Source of the DNA: JBDSSS01 sp039928615
GTDB taxonomy: Bacteria > Actinomycetota > Actinomycetes > Actinomycetales > Dermatophilaceae
Direction: 5' to 3'
Length of the DNA stretch: 64,000 nt
Assembly: GCA_039928615.1 (NCBI GenBank)
Contig: JBDSSS010000081.1
Span: forward strand, 1-64,000
The position numbers and the translations under genes were made by a program. The notes beneath the pieces were generated by a model that made no database searches, had not been told where the DNA came from, and saw only the letters and a list, made by a program, of their open reading frames with translations. Each line of letters starts with the position of its first letter. Position 1 is the first letter of the stretch. Positions 8,728-16,709 of the stretch are shown piece after piece.

Positions 8728-9585
8728 TCAGGCGGGGATGCCGCCGCGCCAGCCGTGCTTCGGCGCGAAGCCGATGAGCTCCTTGGCGCGCTTGTTGGAC
8801 AGCAGCGTCTCGTGGCCACTCAGCTCACCGCGGACCTCGACGTCGGGGAAGAAGCGCCTCATGAGGGTGGCCGACTCGTCGCTGACGATCGTGTCGTCGT
8901 TGGCGATGATGACGTTGACCGAGCCGGTCGTGTCGGCCTCGAGGGCGTTGCGGCAGGCTGCGGCCCCGTCACGGACGTCGATGTAGCCCCACAGGTTCCA
9001 GATCCGCGACTCGGGGTCGTCCTTGAAGCCGGGAACCCGCTCGTAGTCGGCGTCGGTGAAGATGTTGGAGAAGCGGAGCCCGACGAACGGGATGCCGGAC
9101 CACTGCGAGATGTGCTCGGCCATCGTCTCGGTCAGCACCTTCGACAGGGCGTAGGTCGACTCGGGGAACGGGAAGTGGTCCTCGTCGACCGGCGCGTAGC
9201 GCGGCGGCGTGTCCGGCCCGAAGGCGAGCCCGAGGGTCGTCTCGCTCGAGGCCCAGACGACGCGCCGGAGCCCGAGCTCCTTCGCGGCGAGGAAGATGTG
9301 GGCGTTCATCGACGTGTTCTCGGTGAGCGTCGCGGCGGCCGGGCGCAGACCGGGCGCGGGGATGTTGGCCAGGTGCACGACGGCGTCAGCACCCGAGAGG
9401 ACGTCGACGGCCTCCCCGTAGATGGTGAGGTCGGCCCGGAGGAACTCTCCCTCGAGGTCGGCCGGCCGCTCGGCCGCATCGGTCGCGAGCACGTCGTAGC
9501 CGTGCTCCTTCAGCTCGGCGACGGCGGCCCGTCCGGCCTTGCCCGCAGCTCCGGTCACGACGACGCGCTTGATGGAAGTAGTCAT
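8728..9585 (-). CDS. NAD(P)-dependent epimerase/dehydratase (extended SDR)
   Basis: 285 residues from ATG 9585. The Rossmann nucleotide-binding motif VVVTGAAGKAGRAAV is at residues 8-22. The D-to-L strand pattern (HGYDVLATDAA) suggests NAD, and the catalytic YALSK (YxxxK) is near residue 145 after WASSET. The C-terminal part binds the substrate, probably a sugar nucleotide or related compound. Length and motifs fit the family; the exact substrate is unknown. It stands alone and is followed by a strong hairpin. Confidence 0.88.
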   Translation of the reverse strand: MTTSIKRVVVTGAAGKAGRAAVAELKEHGYDVLATDAAERPADLEGEFLRADLTIYGEAVDVLSGADAVVHLANIPAPGLRPAAATLTENTSMNAHIFLAAKELGLRRVVWASSETTLGLAFGPDTPPRYAPVDEDHFPFPESTYALSKVLTETMAEHISQWSGIPFVGLRFSNIFTDADYERVPGFKDDPESRIWNLWGYIDVRDGAAACRNALEADTTGSVNVIIANDDTIVSDESATLMRRFFPDVEVRGELSGHETLLSNKRAKELIGFAPKHGWRGGIPA

Positions 9586-9671
9586 CCACCCACAGTAGGC
9601 ACCCGACCTGACCCATCGCCGGTGCCCCCGCCCCGCCCGCGGGCGTCCGGACGCGGCCGGGCGGGCTCACG

Positions 9672-9677
9672 TAGGCT
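9672..9677 (+). promoter_or_regulatory. possible -10 element of the crtYc operon
   Basis: TAGGCT matches TANNNT, about 80 bases before crtYc, within an otherwise very GC-rich intergenic region. No -35 could be assigned with confidence. Confidence 0.25.
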
Positions 9678-9758
9678 GGCGGCACGACGGGCCACGGGTC
9701 CTCGCGACCGAGCCCAGCGGCATACGGACGACAGCCACGAGACACGAGAACGGGGCCG

Positions 9759-10103
9759 ATGGACCGCTATCAGTACCTCGCGCTCATGGGCGCGTGCCTG
9801 CTCATCACGCTGCCGCTCGAGTTCGTCTTCGGCGCGCGCGTCTACCGGAGGCCGCGGCTGCTGCTCATGGCGATGCTGCCCGTCGTCATCGCCTACTCCG
9901 CGTGGGACATCGTCGGCATCTGGCGCGGGCACTGGAGCTACAACCCCGACTACGTCACCGGCATCCTGCTCCCGTTGCGTATGCCGCTCGAGGAGCTCGT
10001 CTTCTTCGTCGTGATCCCGATCTGCGGCCTGCTCTCCTACGAGGCGGTCGGGAACGTCCTGTCGATGGTGCGCAAGGTGCGGGAACGGCGGTCCGATGCG
10101 TGA
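9759..10103 (+). CDS. crtYc: lycopene cyclase subunit CrtYc
   Basis: 114 residues with three hydrophobic helices and the lycopene-cyclase-domain signature (QYLALMGACLLITLPLEFVF at the N-terminus, LPLRMPLEELVFFVVIPICG at the C-terminus). In Gram-positive carotenoid producers CrtYc and CrtYd form a heterodimeric membrane cyclase that closes the ends of lycopene into beta (or epsilon) rings. It overlaps crtYd by eight bases, so the two chains are probably made in equal amounts. It is the first gene of the plus-strand carotenoid operon. Confidence 0.9.
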   Translation: MDRYQYLALMGACLLITLPLEFVFGARVYRRPRLLLMAMLPVVIAYSAWDIVGIWRGHWSYNPDYVTGILLPLRMPLEELVFFVVIPICGLLSYEAVGNVLSMVRKVRERRSDA

Positions 10104-10467
10104 GTACACCGTGCTCGCAGTGCTTTCCGTCGTCATCACGATCGCACTCGTGGTGCGACTGCGGGTCGGCATCTTCCGGTCGGCGCAGTACTGGGTCGCG
10201 ATGGCGATCGTCGTCGCGTTCCAGGTGCTCGTCGACGGCTGGCTGACCAAGCTGAGCGCGCCCATCGTCATCTACAACCCGGAGCACCACCTCGGGCTGC
10301 GCTTCCCGTGGGACGTGCCGGTCGAGGACTACCTCTTCGGGTTCTCGATGGTGACGAGCTGCATCGCCCTCTGGGAGCGCGGCAAGCGCAGCGCCCGCCG
10401 GGCCGACCCCGACTCTCCCTCCCCCTCCACCACCGAACCGATGAGCAGCAGAAGGAGCCAGTCATGA
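10096..10467 (+). CDS. crtYd: lycopene cyclase subunit CrtYd
   Basis: 123 residues, three transmembrane helices, and the family motif PWDVPVEDYLFGFSMVT, which carries the conserved acidic PVED/PLEE pair also seen in CrtYc. It is the partner of CrtYc in the heterodimeric cyclase. The 25-residue C-terminal tail is polar (Arg/Ser/Pro-rich) and probably cytoplasmic. Its stop overlaps the ATG of the methyltransferase (ATGA). Confidence 0.9.
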   Translation: MREYTVLAVLSVVITIALVVRLRVGIFRSAQYWVAMAIVVAFQVLVDGWLTKLSAPIVIYNPEHHLGLRFPWDVPVEDYLFGFSMVTSCIALWERGKRSARRADPDSPSPSTTEPMSSRRSQS

Positions 10468-11228
10468 CGACGACCCACGCGGTCCCCCGAGGTGAGGTGC
10501 CCGAGGCCTTCGACGAGGTGGCCGACCGCTACGACCTCATGGTCGCGCTCAACCCGGGCTACCACGAGCACCTGCGGGCGTCGGCGACGGTGCTCGTCGA
10601 GTCGCTGCCCGCCGGCACCGGGCCGGTGCGCCTGCTCGACCTCGGCTGCGGCTCCGGCGCCTCGACCAAGGCGCTCGTCGCGGCGCTCGAGGAGAGTGGC
10701 CGCGACTACACGCTCGTCGGGGTGGACGCCTCGGCGGGAATGCTGCGCGAGGCCCGCAAGAAGGACTGGCCGAGCGGGGTCACCTTCGCCCAGGGGCGCG
10801 CCGAGGGGGTGGGCGGTCTGGACGAGCTGGCCGACATCGTCGCCGACGGTGGGCTCGACGGGATCTTTGCCGCCTACCTGGTGCGCAACGTGCCCGAGCG
10901 GGATGCCCTGCTCGCTGCGCTGCACGAGGTGCTGCGCCCCGGTGCGGCGCTCGTCGTCCACGAGTACTCCGTCGCCGGCAACCGGAAGGCCGAGGCGGTC
11001 TGGACCGCCGTCTGCTGGTCGGTCGTCGTCCCGCTCGGCTACGTCACCTCGCGTCGGACCCGGCTCTACCAGTACCTGTGGAAGAGCGTCATGGAGATGG
11101 ACTCGATGCAGGTGCTGATGGACCGGATGCTCGGCGCCGGCTTCGAGGACGTGCGCTCGCGGACGATGGGCAGCTGGCAGCGCGGCATCATCCACACCTT
11201 CCACGCCCGCCGTCCGCTCGACTCGTGA
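10464..11228 (+). CDS. class I SAM-dependent methyltransferase of the carotenoid operon (CrtT-like)
   Basis: 254 residues. AAGGAG lies seven bases before ATG 10464. The SAM-binding motif I is RLLDLGCGSGASTKAL, followed by the acidic end of strand 2 (LVGVDAS). The middle part is UbiE/Coq5-like (YLVRNVPERDALLAALHEVL, then VVHEYSV). By position between the cyclase and the CrtU-like oxidoreductase it matches crtT in the crtYTU set known from Streptomyces. That correspondence is inference from gene order; the methylated substrate is not established. Confidence 0.85.
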   Translation: MTTTHAVPRGEVPEAFDEVADRYDLMVALNPGYHEHLRASATVLVESLPAGTGPVRLLDLGCGSGASTKALVAALEESGRDYTLVGVDASAGMLREARKKDWPSGVTFAQGRAEGVGGLDELADIVADGGLDGIFAAYLVRNVPERDALLAALHEVLRPGAALVVHEYSVAGNRKAEAVWTAVCWSVVVPLGYVTSRRTRLYQYLWKSVMEMDSMQVLMDRMLGAGFEDVRSRTMGSWQRGIIHTFHARRPLDS

Positions 11229-12778
11229 GCGCGGCGCGCTGGCGGCCGGGGCGGGACCGCCGGGCCGAGTGGCACCCCGCCGCGACCCCCGGTGAGGCAA
11301 CCCGGCCGCTGTCCGGTCGGGGCGTCGTCGTCGTGGGCGGCGGCGTCGCCGGGCTCGCGGCCGCCACGGGGCTGGCCGAACGCGGCGTGGCCGTGACGCT
11401 CGTCGAGCGCCAGCCGACCCTCGGCGGACGGGTGCGGTCCTGGGACATCGACCTGCCGGGGGAGCGTCCCGGCTCGATGAGCCGCGGCTTCCACGCCTTC
11501 TTCCGCCAGTACTACAACCTGCGAATGCTCTTGCGGCGCAGCGACCCCGGGCTCGAGCGGCTCCGCTTCGTCGAGGACTACCCGCTCAGCCTCGCCGACG
11601 GCCCGACCGACTCGTTCGCCCGGATCCCGCGCACCCCGCCGCTCAGCATCGCGGCCTTCGTCGCGCAGAGCCCGAGCTTCCCCGTGTCCGCGCTGCGTCA
11701 CGTCGACGTCGGTGCCGCGCTCGGTCTGCTCGACGTGTCCTTCCCGGAGACCTACACCGAGTACGACGGGGTGAGCGCCGCCGACGTGCTCGACCGGCTC
11801 CACTTCCCCGACGAGGCGCGCCACCTCGCGCTCGAGGTCTTTGCCCGCAGCTTCTTCGCCGACCCTCGCGACTTCTCCGGGGGTGAGCTCGTCGCGATGT
11901 TCCACACCTACTTCACCGGTTCGGCCGAGGGACTGCTCTTCGACGTGCCGACCGCCGACTACGACTCCGCCTTGTGGGGGCCGCTCGGCGAGCACCTGCG
12001 CCGGCTCGGTGTCGACGTCCGGCTCGGCGACGAGGTCGTCAGTGTCGACGAGCTGGACGACAGTGGCGTGGTCGTGCGGCTCGGGGACGGCGAGGTGCTC
12101 GAAGCCGATGCCGTCGTGCTCGCCGTCGACCGGGCCCCGCTGCAGCGTCTCGTCGCCGATGCGGGCTGGCTCGGCGATGACGACTGGCGCTCCCGGATCG
12201 CCGGCCTGCGGATCGCGCCGCCCTTTGCCGTCTGGCGTCTCTGGCTCGGTCGTCCTGCACCGCAAGGGGCTCCGCCGTTCCTGGGCACCAGCGGCTACGG
12301 ACCTCTGGACAACATCTCCTTCGTCGAGCAGATGGAGCAGGGTGCCGCCGACTGGGCCCGCGACACCGGCGGCTGCGTCGTCGAGCTCCACGCGTATGCC
12401 GTCCAGCCCGGTCTCGATGAGGCCGACCTTCGCTCTGAGCTGAGGGCCCAGCTCTCCCGCGTGCACCCCGAGCTCGACGGCGCCGAGGTGCTGCACGAGG
12501 AGTGGCTGCTCTCCGACGACTGCCCGCTCGCCGGGACCGACACCTGGGCCGACCGCCCCGGCGTCGTCACGCCCGACCCACGAGTGGTCCTGGCCGGTGA
12601 CGGCATACGCTGCGCTTTCCCCGTCGCCCTGATGGAGCGGGCCGCGACGACCGGGTGGCAGGCCGCCAATGCCCTGCTGCACGGGGCCGGCCTCGTCGGG
12701 CACGACCTCTGGACCGTCCCGCAGCGCGGCCGGGGCCAGGCCGCGGCGCACGTCGCGCGGCGGTTCCTCGCCCGCTGA
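11225..12778 (+). CDS. crtU: FAD-dependent CrtU-like carotene desaturase/methyltransferase (isorenieratene-synthase type)
   Basis: 517 residues from GTG 11225, whose GTGA overlaps the methyltransferase stop. The dinucleotide-binding fold VVVVGGGVAGLAAATGLAER is near residues 37-56, followed by the ERQPTLGGRV motif typical of carotene oxidoreductases. Residues around 90-100 read SRGFHAFFRQYYNLR, a pattern I associate with CrtU/CruE proteins that make aromatic carotenoid rings. The C-terminal AGDGIRCAFPVALMERA closes the FAD site. CrtU desaturates and shifts a methyl group of beta-rings to form aryl rings, as in isorenieratene. Next to a beta-cyclase this role is likely, but a related desaturase/oxygenase cannot be excluded. 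Confidence 0.75.
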   Translation: MSAARWRPGRDRRAEWHPAATPGEATRPLSGRGVVVVGGGVAGLAAATGLAERGVAVTLVERQPTLGGRVRSWDIDLPGERPGSMSRGFHAFFRQYYNLRMLLRRSDPGLERLRFVEDYPLSLADGPTDSFARIPRTPPLSIAAFVAQSPSFPVSALRHVDVGAALGLLDVSFPETYTEYDGVSAADVLDRLHFPDEARHLALEVFARSFFADPRDFSGGELVAMFHTYFTGSAEGLLFDVPTADYDSALWGPLGEHLRRLGVDVRLGDEVVSVDELDDSGVVVRLGDGEVLEADAVVLAVDRAPLQRLVADAGWLGDDDWRSRIAGLRIAPPFAVWRLWLGRPAPQGAPPFLGTSGYGPLDNISFVEQMEQGAADWARDTGGCVVELHAYAVQPGLDEADLRSELRAQLSRVHPELDGAEVLHEEWLLSDDCPLAGTDTWADRPGVVTPDPRVVLAGDGIRCAFPVALMERAATTGWQAANALLHGAGLVGHDLWTVPQRGRGQAAAHVARRFLAR

Positions 12779-12800
12779 CCCATCCCGGCCCGGCACGGCC

Positions 12801-13121
12801 CCGCACCTTTGGTAGCCGGGGCTACGTCATCGTCGGTCGGGGGTCGCTGGGGCCGCACGTTTGGTAGCCCGGGCGACGTCGTGGTCAGCTGGAGGTCCCT
12901 GGGGCCGCAACTTTGGTAGCCCGGGCTACGTCAGGGTCGGCCGGGGCCGGAAGGGGTCAGCATCGCAGGCTGCCGGGGCTGGTAAGGCTGCGATCGTGAC
13001 CTCTTGCGCAGAGCCCGGCCCCGACAGCGCTGGTGGCCGCACGTTTGGTAGCCCGGGCGACGTCAGGGTCGGCCGGGGGTCCCCAGGGCCGCACGTTTGG
13101 TAGCCCGGGCGACGTCAGCGG
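12801..13121. repeat. intergenic array of five degenerate 52-bp repeats
   Basis: Between the convergent crtU-like and Rieske genes, the unit CCGCACGTTTGGTAGCCCGG followed by GCGACGTCAGGGTCGGCCGG starts at 12801, 12853, 12905, 13037 and 13089. The period is exactly 52 except for an 80-bp unrelated insert after the third copy. The fourth and fifth copies are nearly identical. The third contains the perfect 14-bp palindrome GTAGCCCGGGCTAC (12916-12929). No coding frame explains it, so the 350-bp gap holds this array and nothing else I can name. Confidence 0.85.
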
Positions 13122-13128
13122 CGGAGGG

Positions 13129-14181
13129 TCAGGCGCCGTAGGTCTCGCCGCGGTCGCGCAGCAGCCAGCGGCGCTCGGCATACGCCATGTCGTCGACCCA
13201 CAGCTGGCGCGCCGTCGAGGCCACGCCCGGGCGGATCAGGCTGGCCAGGGCACGCGCGACGGCGAACCCCTTGCGGGTCGAGTGCGCGATCGTCGCCTCC
13301 GTCATCACCGTCACCGGGTGCCCGGCCTCGTCGTGGCCGAGCAGGGTCGCGTGCGTCTCGACGACGCTGCCCGTCCCCTCGCCCTCGGTGATCGTCATGA
13401 CGATGGTGCGGGCGTCGGGGCAGGCGAACTCGGCCCGCACCGGCACGCCCCAGCTGCGCGAGACCCGGTAGGCGACGTCGACGACGAGCACCTCGTCGCT
13501 CGAGGCCGCGTCGTCGACGGTGAGGTGGCTGAAGGCGTAGGGGTGGTACCAGGTGCCGTGCCACGGGTCGAGGCGGTTGGCGACGATGTCGGCGGGCTCG
13601 CACCGGCCGCGCACGGTGATGACCGTCGCGAAGGACGACTCGGCCGGGGGACGGGTCGTGAGGATCGGGGCCCCGCCCGGCTCCTCACCGGGAGTGGGCA
13701 GCTGGACCCAGAGCAGCACGCCGTCGTCGCGCGCGGGGAAGGTGAGCCAGTCGCGCCGGACCCCCTCACCGAGGGCGAGGCCGTGCCACCGGCAGTAGAC
13801 CTGGCCGTGCATCACCTCGCAGTCCTCGAGCAGGGCGCCCAGGTGCGGGCACGAGCCCGGCCCGGCCTTGAGCCCCCCGTCCTCGCTGCGCCAGAGCACG
13901 ACCTCACGGCCGAGCAGCACTCGCGTCACCGAGCGGCTCGAGCCGACGTCGCCCGACGCGCCGACGACGTGCCAGCCGCCGGGGTCGCGCTGCTGGGACA
14001 GCTCGAAGGACGTGCGGATTCGGCCCGGCCGGGCCTGGCGCCACGTGCCGGCGAGCCGGTCCCGCGGCTCGGCGGGGAAGTGCCGCAGCGGGTTGATCGG
14101 AGCCTTCTCAGCCGCGCCGGGCCGGCCGTCGGGGCCCCCCGGTCCGTCGGGCGCGGTGCGCAGGATCGGTCGGAAGCTCAC
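13129..14181 (-). CDS. Rieske 2Fe-2S protein with DUF5914-like C-terminal domain
   Basis: 350 residues. The Rieske cluster motif is at about residues 110-132: CPHLGALLEDCEVMHGQVYC followed by RWH, giving C-x-H ... C-x2-H with both Cys and both His present. The C-terminal 200 residues (SHLTVDDAASSDEVLVVDVA, then VMTITEGEGTGSVVETHATL) form a second domain that I take to be DUF5914. There is no signal peptide. As the last gene of the crtE-crtI-crtB operon it probably acts on carotenoids as an oxygenase component or electron-transfer protein. No reductase is encoded nearby. It lies in the position of the fourth gene of the Streptomyces crtEIBV-type operons. Confidence 0.8.
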   Translation of the reverse strand: MSFRPILRTAPDGPGGPDGRPGAAEKAPINPLRHFPAEPRDRLAGTWRQARPGRIRTSFELSQQRDPGGWHVVGASGDVGSSRSVTRVLLGREVVLWRSEDGGLKAGPGSCPHLGALLEDCEVMHGQVYCRWHGLALGEGVRRDWLTFPARDDGVLLWVQLPTPGEEPGGAPILTTRPPAESSFATVITVRGRCEPADIVANRLDPWHGTWYHPYAFSHLTVDDAASSDEVLVVDVAYRVSRSWGVPVRAEFACPDARTIVMTITEGEGTGSVVETHATLLGHDEAGHPVTVMTEATIAHSTRKGFAVARALASLIRPGVASTARQLWVDDMAYAERRWLLRDRGETYGA

Positions 14182-14271
14182 GGTCTCACCGCTCTCGTTC
14201 TGGACTGACGGGTCTGACGGGTCTGACGGGGCTCTTGGGCCCTGGGGAATCGTCCTGCCATTGTGGACCTC

Positions 14272-15156
14272 TCAGCGCGGACCGACGACGAGCACCCGAG
14301 TGCTCACCGCCGCCTTGCGCCAAGTGGGGACCCGGGCCCGCGAGGTGAAGACGTCGTGGTCGGCGGCCTCGATGCGCTCGAGGATCCGGGCATAGAGCGT
14401 TCGGGCCGCTCCGACGCAGCGGGCTGACGCGCGGGGCAGGAGGGCGATCCCCTCGTCGGCGACGCGGTAGAGCTCGCGGTTGCGCTCGATCTCGAAGCGC
14501 ATCAGGTCGCGCCACTCGGGCGTCACCGTCCGGGCCCACGGGTCGGCGCCGAAGCGGCGCAGGTCCTCCTGCGGCACGTAGACCCGGCCGCGCTCGAGGT
14601 CCTCGCCGATGTCGCGCAGGAAGTTCGTCAGCTGGAAGGCGAGCCCGAGGGCCTGGGCGGGCTCGAGGGCGGCGGCCGACGTGGGTCGCAGCACCGGCAG
14701 CATCATCTCGCCGATGACGGCCGCCGACCCGTCCATGTAGCCGAGGAGGTCGTCCCACGTCTCGTAGCGCGTCTGGGTGAGGTCCTGGGCCATCGCGCCG
14801 AAGAATCGCTCGAAGCACTCACCGGGGATGTCGCACGACCGGACGCTGTGGCCGACGGCGGCGATGATCGGGTCGTCGGTCGGCTCGCCGGCTGCGACGC
14901 GACGGAAGGTCTCGGCAAACTCCTTGAGCCGCAGGGTCGTCGCCTCGACCTGCGCCGGTGACGTCGCTCCCGGCTCGTCGACGATGTCGTCGGCGAGCCG
15001 GCACAACGCATACACCGAGTAGACGTGGCGGCGACGCTCCGGGGGCAGGAGCAGGGTCCCCCAGTAGTACGTCGTGCCGTGCTGCCGCGTGATCCGGGCG
15101 CAGCGCCGGTAGCCCTCGTCGAGCTGCTCCGAGCGTGGCTCGGTCACCGCACTCAC
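14272..15156 (-). CDS. crtB: phytoene synthase
   Basis: 294 residues from GTG 15156, overlapping the crtI stop as GTGA. The first Asp-rich motif is RLADDIVDEPG near residues 45-55. The second is in FQLTNFLRDIGEDLERGRVY, the classic squalene/phytoene synthase signature that binds the Mg-diphosphate groups. The enzyme joins two geranylgeranyl diphosphates head to head into phytoene. The YSVYALCRLADDI and YMDGSAAVIGEMM stretches are also family-typical. A 90-base gap with a short TGACGGGTC tandem repeat separates it from the Rieske gene. Confidence 0.95.
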   Translation of the reverse strand: MSAVTEPRSEQLDEGYRRCARITRQHGTTYYWGTLLLPPERRRHVYSVYALCRLADDIVDEPGATSPAQVEATTLRLKEFAETFRRVAAGEPTDDPIIAAVGHSVRSCDIPGECFERFFGAMAQDLTQTRYETWDDLLGYMDGSAAVIGEMMLPVLRPTSAAALEPAQALGLAFQLTNFLRDIGEDLERGRVYVPQEDLRRFGADPWARTVTPEWRDLMRFEIERNRELYRVADEGIALLPRASARCVGAARTLYARILERIEAADHDVFTSRARVPTWRKAAVSTRVLVVGPR

Positions 15157-16709
15157 CGGCGCGCCCCCCGAGCGAGCGAGCGTATGCCGTCCAGCCGGCT
15201 CCGCGAGGCGGACGCGGTCCCGCTGGCCACCCGTCGGGCCGTGGGCGGGAGGTAGTCGGTGACCCGCTCGGCCGCGAGCTTGCCGCTGATGAGGACCATC
15301 GGGACGCCCACGCCGGGAACGGTGCCCGACCCGGCGAAGACGAGACCGGGCACGCGCCGCTCGAGGTTTCCGGGCCGGAACGGGCCGGTCTGCATGAAGG
15401 TGTGCGCCAGGGCGAAGGGCGTGCCCTCGTGCATCCCCATCTCGGCCCACTCGACGGGCGTGACGAACTGCTCGCTGACGACCTCGGTGGGATAGCCGTT
15501 CGCGCCGAGGAAGTCGTGCAGCCGCTCGCGCATCGGGCCGCGCTCGCGGTTCCAGTCGATCTTCGCCGACAGGTTGGGCACCGGCTCGAGGACGTAGAGG
15601 ACCGAGTCCCCCGAGGGCGCGAGGGTCGGGTCGGTGAGCGTCGGCACCGTGACGAGCCGCGACGGGTCGGGCATCAGCGTCTTGTCGTCGATGAGGGCCC
15701 GGAAGCTGCCGTCCCAGTCGTCGCCGAAGTGGATGTTGTGGTGGTTGGTGCCCGCGGCCGGCTGGCCCTTGGCGCCGATGTGCCACACGACGGCCGACGG
15801 GCTGTAGCTGCCGGAGCGGACCAGCCGCGGCGCCTTGAGCTGCGGCAGCAGGTGGTGGTAGGCCGTCGGCAGGTCGAGCGTGCAGACGACGGCGTCGGCC
15901 CGGATCTGCTCGCCGTCCTCGAGCACGACGCCCGCGACGGCGCCGTTGCGGTCGAGCGAGAGCCGCTGCACCGAGGAGTTGTAGCGCAGGTCGGCGCCGG
16001 CCTTGCCCGCCGCCGTCGCGAGCGCGGCCGGGACGGCGTCCATGCCGCCCTCAGGAAACCAGACCCCCTCGATCGAGTCCATGTAGGTGATGACGGCGTA
16101 GAGGGCGAGGGCCTTCTCGGGGGACAGGCCGGCATACAACGCCTGGAAGGAGAAGAGGCGGTGCAGCCGCGGGTCCTGGAACCACTCGCGGATGACCGGC
16201 CCGAGCCGGCGGAAGCCGCCGAGGCGGACGAGCTTGGCTGCCGCGGCGGGGGAGCCCATCAGGTCGAGCGGGGTGTCGAAGTTCGCGTCGATGAAGTGCG
16301 GCATCTCGACCCGGTAGAGCTGGCGCAGCCACGCCGCGAAGTCGACGAAGGCGGCCGCGTCGACGCTGCCGCACGTGTCGGCGATCTCCTGGCGCATCGC
16401 CTCGACGCCGTGGCGGACCATGATCTCGCTGCCGTCGGTGAAGCGGGCCCGGTAGGCCGGGTCGAGCAGCCGCATCGGCAGGGCGTCGCCGAGGTTGGAC
16501 CCGACGGCGCGCAGGGCATCGGCCACGAGGTCGGGCATCGTCATCACCGTGGGGCCGGTGTCGAAGGTGAAACCGTCCTGGTTGACCCGCAGCCCGCGGC
16601 CACCGGCGGTGTGGTGGCGCTCGACGACGGTCACCTCGTGCCCCTGGCCGATGAGGTGACAGGCGGCGGAGAGGCCGGAGAGGCCCGCTCCGATGACGAC
16701 GACGCTCAT
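15153..16709 (-). CDS. crtI: phytoene desaturase
   Basis: 518 residues. The N-terminal FAD-binding fold VVVIGAGLSGLSAACHLIGQ and the ERHHTAGGRG extension are at residues 3-40. FDTGPTVMTMPDL follows. The C-terminal carotenoid dehydrogenase signature is GSGTVPGVGVPMVLISGKLA. CrtI introduces up to four double bonds into phytoene to give lycopene, the substrate of CrtYc/CrtYd. The start overlaps the crtE stop (ATGA) and the end overlaps crtB, so crtE-crtI-crtB are translationally coupled. Confidence 0.95.
   Translation of the reverse strand: MSVVVIGAGLSGLSAACHLIGQGHEVTVVERHHTAGGRGLRVNQDGFTFDTGPTVMTMPDLVADALRAVGSNLGDALPMRLLDPAYRARFTDGSEIMVRHGVEAMRQEIADTCGSVDAAAFVDFAAWLRQLYRVEMPHFIDANFDTPLDLMGSPAAAAKLVRLGGFRRLGPVIREWFQDPRLHRLFSFQALYAGLSPEKALALYAVITYMDSIEGVWFPEGGMDAVPAALATAAGKAGADLRYNSSVQRLSLDRNGAVAGVVLEDGEQIRADAVVCTLDLPTAYHHLLPQLKAPRLVRSGSYSPSAVVWHIGAKGQPAAGTNHHNIHFGDDWDGSFRALIDDKTLMPDPSRLVTVPTLTDPTLAPSGDSVLYVLEPVPNLSAKIDWNRERGPMRERLHDFLGANGYPTEVVSEQFVTPVEWAEMGMHEGTPFALAHTFMQTGPFRPGNLERRVPGLVFAGSGTVPGVGVPMVLISGKLAAERVTDYLPPTARRVASGTASASRSRLDGIRSLARGARR

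Noticed and set aside
7210..10014. 934-codon plus-strand frame opposite the AI-2E-type and epimerase genes
   Set aside because: Composition (Asp/Arg/Val/Gly-rich, no motifs) marks it as an antisense shadow of two clear minus-strand genes.
12801..13121. CRISPR array
   Set aside because: The 52-bp units follow each other directly without unique spacers of regular size, and no cas gene is nearby.
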